Shown here one piece after another: positions 1 to 64,000 of a DNA stretch of 64,000 nt (the first letter of the stretch is position 1; every line of letters begins with the position of its first letter). A model generated the notes under the pieces. The model saw only the letters and a list, made by a program, of their open reading frames with translations, did not search any database and was not told where the DNA came from. The position numbers and the translations under genes were made by a program. Source of the stretch: Watersipora subatra. Lineage: Eukaryota; Bryozoa; Gymnolaemata; Cheilostomatida; Watersiporidae. The stretch is from NCBI RefSeq assembly GCF_963576615.1, contig NC_088708.1:64334672-64398671 (forward strand), written 5' to 3'.

Positions 1-1001
1 ACTCTTAAGTTTAGGATCAGATTATCTTTAAGCTTGTTAATCCCAAACTAAATTTACTTTAGGTCTTATAGTGCAAAATTATTTGCAGTACTAAATACAA
101 ATTACTTTATCATTGCTTTCAAAATTGTATAGCCTAAATATATCAACTGAGTTGTCTTCACTCAGACTGCCTAGTAGTATAACTACATAATTACTGGCTG
201 GTTTTGTGGTATGTCTGTACATAAGCACTCTCACTAGCCAGATCACTGCTCAAGCAAGCTGCACAAGATCACTAACTGCCATGTTGACATTTAGAGACTG
301 TCTACCTTATTACAAGGTACTTTTTAAAGAGTACAAATGTATATAATCACTGGTGAAACATAAATATTGTGCAACATAATTTATAATTCGTTGCTGGAAG
401 AATATTTGTATATGTGAAAAACTGTTTAAAGAAGGGATTAATCACCTAAAACACCAAAGTTTTATTCGATCACCTGAATATGTCAAGTATGTTATGCCAA
501 TATTAGTAAACAAAGAGTTTTAACCTAACTTAAGGCTATCCCAAGTTTCCACAGTTGGTAGAAATGCAACTAGATAAAATTTAAGTGTGTTTCTATAAGC
601 ATTTCAAATTTTAAATGAAGAGTTTATTGAACCAGCATGCAAAACTCATACAGCAGGATAACAGAGATGAGATATTAATAAAGAATGTTCATGTGTAAGA
701 GATATAGAGAAAAAATCGTTCAACTATTGAGAATATAAACATCAACAAATACATTGGATTACGCAAGAAAATATGTGTATTATGTAAATGAAGTATTTAT
801 AACTCAGTAAGTGTTGGCACAACTTCAAGTTATAACAATTTTTCACAGGTGCAAGATAATAATAATTTGCATGTGCTTCCACTAACTTTGCTCACGTAAA
901 ATGTGATGTTAAAGGGGCAAGCACATGAAACCCGTACAACAGGACAACATAATGTTTTATAAATGAAAAATAAGTCATTCTGCATGATATAGTTTTAAAA
1001 T
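1..1001 (-). other. 3' untranslated region and downstream flank of the RPTP gene
   Basis: This AT-rich DNA lies downstream of the stop. Two AATAAA hexamers on the minus strand (623-628 and 461-466) are candidate polyadenylation signals. I see no other gene or repeat here. Confidence 0.4.
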
Positions 1002-62284
<61,283 letters not shown>

Positions 62285-62414
62285 CTAAAATAATAATGAG
62301 CCTGATATACTAATAGCGATCTTTGTTGCAGTGATCTATTTTATCATAAATATTGCTTCTACATGTAGTTAATAATAGTTGTTTATGTCAGAAATTTAGT
62401 TGCTAACTTTTTAC

Positions 62415-62444
62415 CATGGTGTTTGATACTCCGAGACTCCCTGG
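62415..62444 (-). CDS. Possible small exon preceding the membrane-proximal FN3 region
   Basis: A 30-nt stretch has a pyrimidine-rich acceptor (GCAAG) and a GTAAAA donor. Its phase (2 nt, 9 codons, 1 nt) fits the following exon and would read RESRSIKHH. It is too short for homology to help, so it may be chance. Confidence 0.3.
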
Positions 62445-64000
62445 CTTGCAAGCAAAAAAAGTTAAATTACGTGTAGTTTAAATGATCTACTGTATATTAA
62501 GACAATTCGCATTAACAATCATAACAAAGCAGAAGTTGATTAATAAAGCTTAATTAAGGTACTACAATGGCAGTGTATATTTGATACCAGATAATACTAA
62601 CTTTTAGTGGTAATAAGTAAAAAGATTCTTCAGCATACTAAGGTAAAACTCCCTAGAGTAATAATAAAACACAATTATGGTACAATAGTAAAGTAGAATC
62701 TGGGTTTATTAAAATAAATTTTTTGTTATTTCAAGAAAATCTACTAAGTGCAGTTACTCAAAGTCAGACATATTTTAGTCATATTTTGTAAAAACCTTTC
62801 AGAAATTTGTCTTAATTAAGTGATCAAGTACATTGCTTGCTAAATTAACCTTAAGAATTCAGCATTTAGCATACAATTTTACACATTTTACTTCAATTAG
62901 TTTTAAGATTAGCATTGACCATTAGCGTTTATCTTTAAAGATCAACAAACAAGTATTCATGAAACACATGCTAAAAATGTCTTCACAAACGCTGCAAGGC
63001 AGCTTCAGTTGCTGAGATCACAACAAATTACTACTCTTTCGATGACATGATCAGTCTTCCAGCTATACCGTTTAATTAATGTGTACAATACTCACATTGT
63101 GCCTAACTAAGCTAACATCTTGCCTGTGTAATTTTATTCTTACAATATATTTATTTTATCTTTTTTTGAGCTTTGCAGGTATGCGCAACTACTAAAAATT
63201 TTTTTTGTATTCAGTCACATTATGTAAAGGAAATATGTTATAACCAAGATCGTGCTATAAGGTTTTGGTGTTAGATGCTAGTCAAACCAACAAGTTTACA
63301 TGATACAACTATTTTTGTGTACTATTTTTAAAAGTTTTTTGCTACATGTTGTAAAACCTTTTATAAATGTTTATGGTTATATCCACTTGTCATGTTAAAA
63401 TGTTAACAAAAAGCAAATTAAAGCAAAATTTGATAAAAGACAACTACATGTATTAATAACACTTAGATTAAAACGTACTGTTCTAGCGCTTTTCACTGCA
63501 CCATCATTCTTAGAATTATATTTTTTGTGCTGCTTATTTTAAGCCAGAGGTTTAGCAGTTTTGTTTAACATCACTACAAAACTTGAAGGTATCATAAACT
63601 TTGCAAGTATAATACTCTTGCTTAAATCATGTCAAAACCGCAGCAATTTCTAATTGCAGTTTCATTAATGAATGTCATTATAACTGACTCACAAGGTTAG
63701 TGCCAACTGTATTGTGACTGGTAGCTTATCCAGATTTCGTAGCACCATATCTAAGGATAGCAATGACCATAAATAATTCCAAAAGATTTTGTATAGCTCA
63801 CATTAAATGATGCCAAAAATGTTTGTCCATGTACTATTTATCAGTTTTTGGGAAGTAATACCTTTACTGCATTTTGGTACAGCCGTCAGTCACCTTTTTG
63901 TCAGTATGTTGAGCGTTTGAGGAAAGAGATGTTAGTTTCTGAGACTATCATTATTAAGAAAATCCACAGTTTTGAGCACCACAGAACTATTTTCATCATT
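62445..64000 (-). other. Upstream part of the RPTP gene, no exon supported
   Basis: The ectodomain exons should continue to the right. Two short splice-bounded segments (about 63090-63117 and 63693-63751) do not give a phase compatible with the next exon, so I leave this as intron. Confidence 0.4.

Noticed and set aside
63090..63751. Two short splice-bounded segments that might be upstream FN3 exons
   Set aside because: Neither gives the exit phase needed by the exon at 62161, and neither has FN3 residues.

Overview
The window looks like nuclear DNA of an animal, most likely a marine invertebrate (a spiralian such as a mollusc or bryozoan would fit, but the sequence does not settle this). 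It is AT-rich, has short exons with GT-AG introns, long TA microsatellites, and many small inverted-repeat transposons, tRNA-derived SINE-like copies, a Penelope-like element and Tc1-like debris. There is no sign of bacterial gene organisation.

One gene dominates. It lies on the minus strand and runs from beyond the right edge of the window to a stop codon at 1002-1004. I could assemble 20 well-phased coding exons plus one doubtful one, about 794 codons, covering 62284 down to 1002. In protein order they encode the membrane-proximal fibronectin-III-like region with a furin-type RQKR site (62.3-61.4 kb), one transmembrane helix (59.1-59.0 kb), a cytoplasmic juxtamembrane segment (57.5-56.4 kb), a first tyrosine phosphatase domain D1 (56.4-15.4 kb) and a second one D2 (15.4-1.0 kb). 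This is the layout of a type II receptor tyrosine phosphatase. Both phosphatase domains keep the fold-defining segments but have lost the catalytic motifs: D1 has HCSQEAKTG in place of HCSAGVGRTG, and LSG where WPD belongs; D2 has VIES where VHCS belongs. I read it as a double pseudophosphatase receptor. Reading frames and splice phases agree across every junction, so it looks like a maintained gene and not a decayed copy.

The introns hold the rest. At 3.6-6.0 kb there is a non-LTR retroelement 3' fragment and a Penelope-like element (reverse transcriptase tail plus GIY-YIG nuclease) with 559-bp inverted arms, each carrying a hammerhead-ribozyme-like motif; a third, better hammerhead candidate sits alone at 2.2 kb. 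At 12.4-13.6 and 19.5-21.3 kb there are inverted-repeat elements. The 30.8-kb intron between 23.4 and 54.2 kb is a transposon store: SINE-like copies, a palindromic AACGTT-rich composite (25.6-27.1 kb), a 72-nt-arm hairpin (31.7 kb), two copies of a roughly 0.9-kb inverted-repeat element (33.6 and 41.3 kb), a 1-kb inverted-repeat element carrying a RecQ-like helicase exon (34.6-35.7 kb), a transposase remnant (37.1-37.8 kb), an LTR-like block (43.7-44.2 kb), a 120-bp satellite array (47.6-50.5 kb) and a 15-bp minisatellite (51.2-51.8 kb). A broken Tc1-like transposase lies at 59.8-60.7 kb. I found no second host gene that I would defend.
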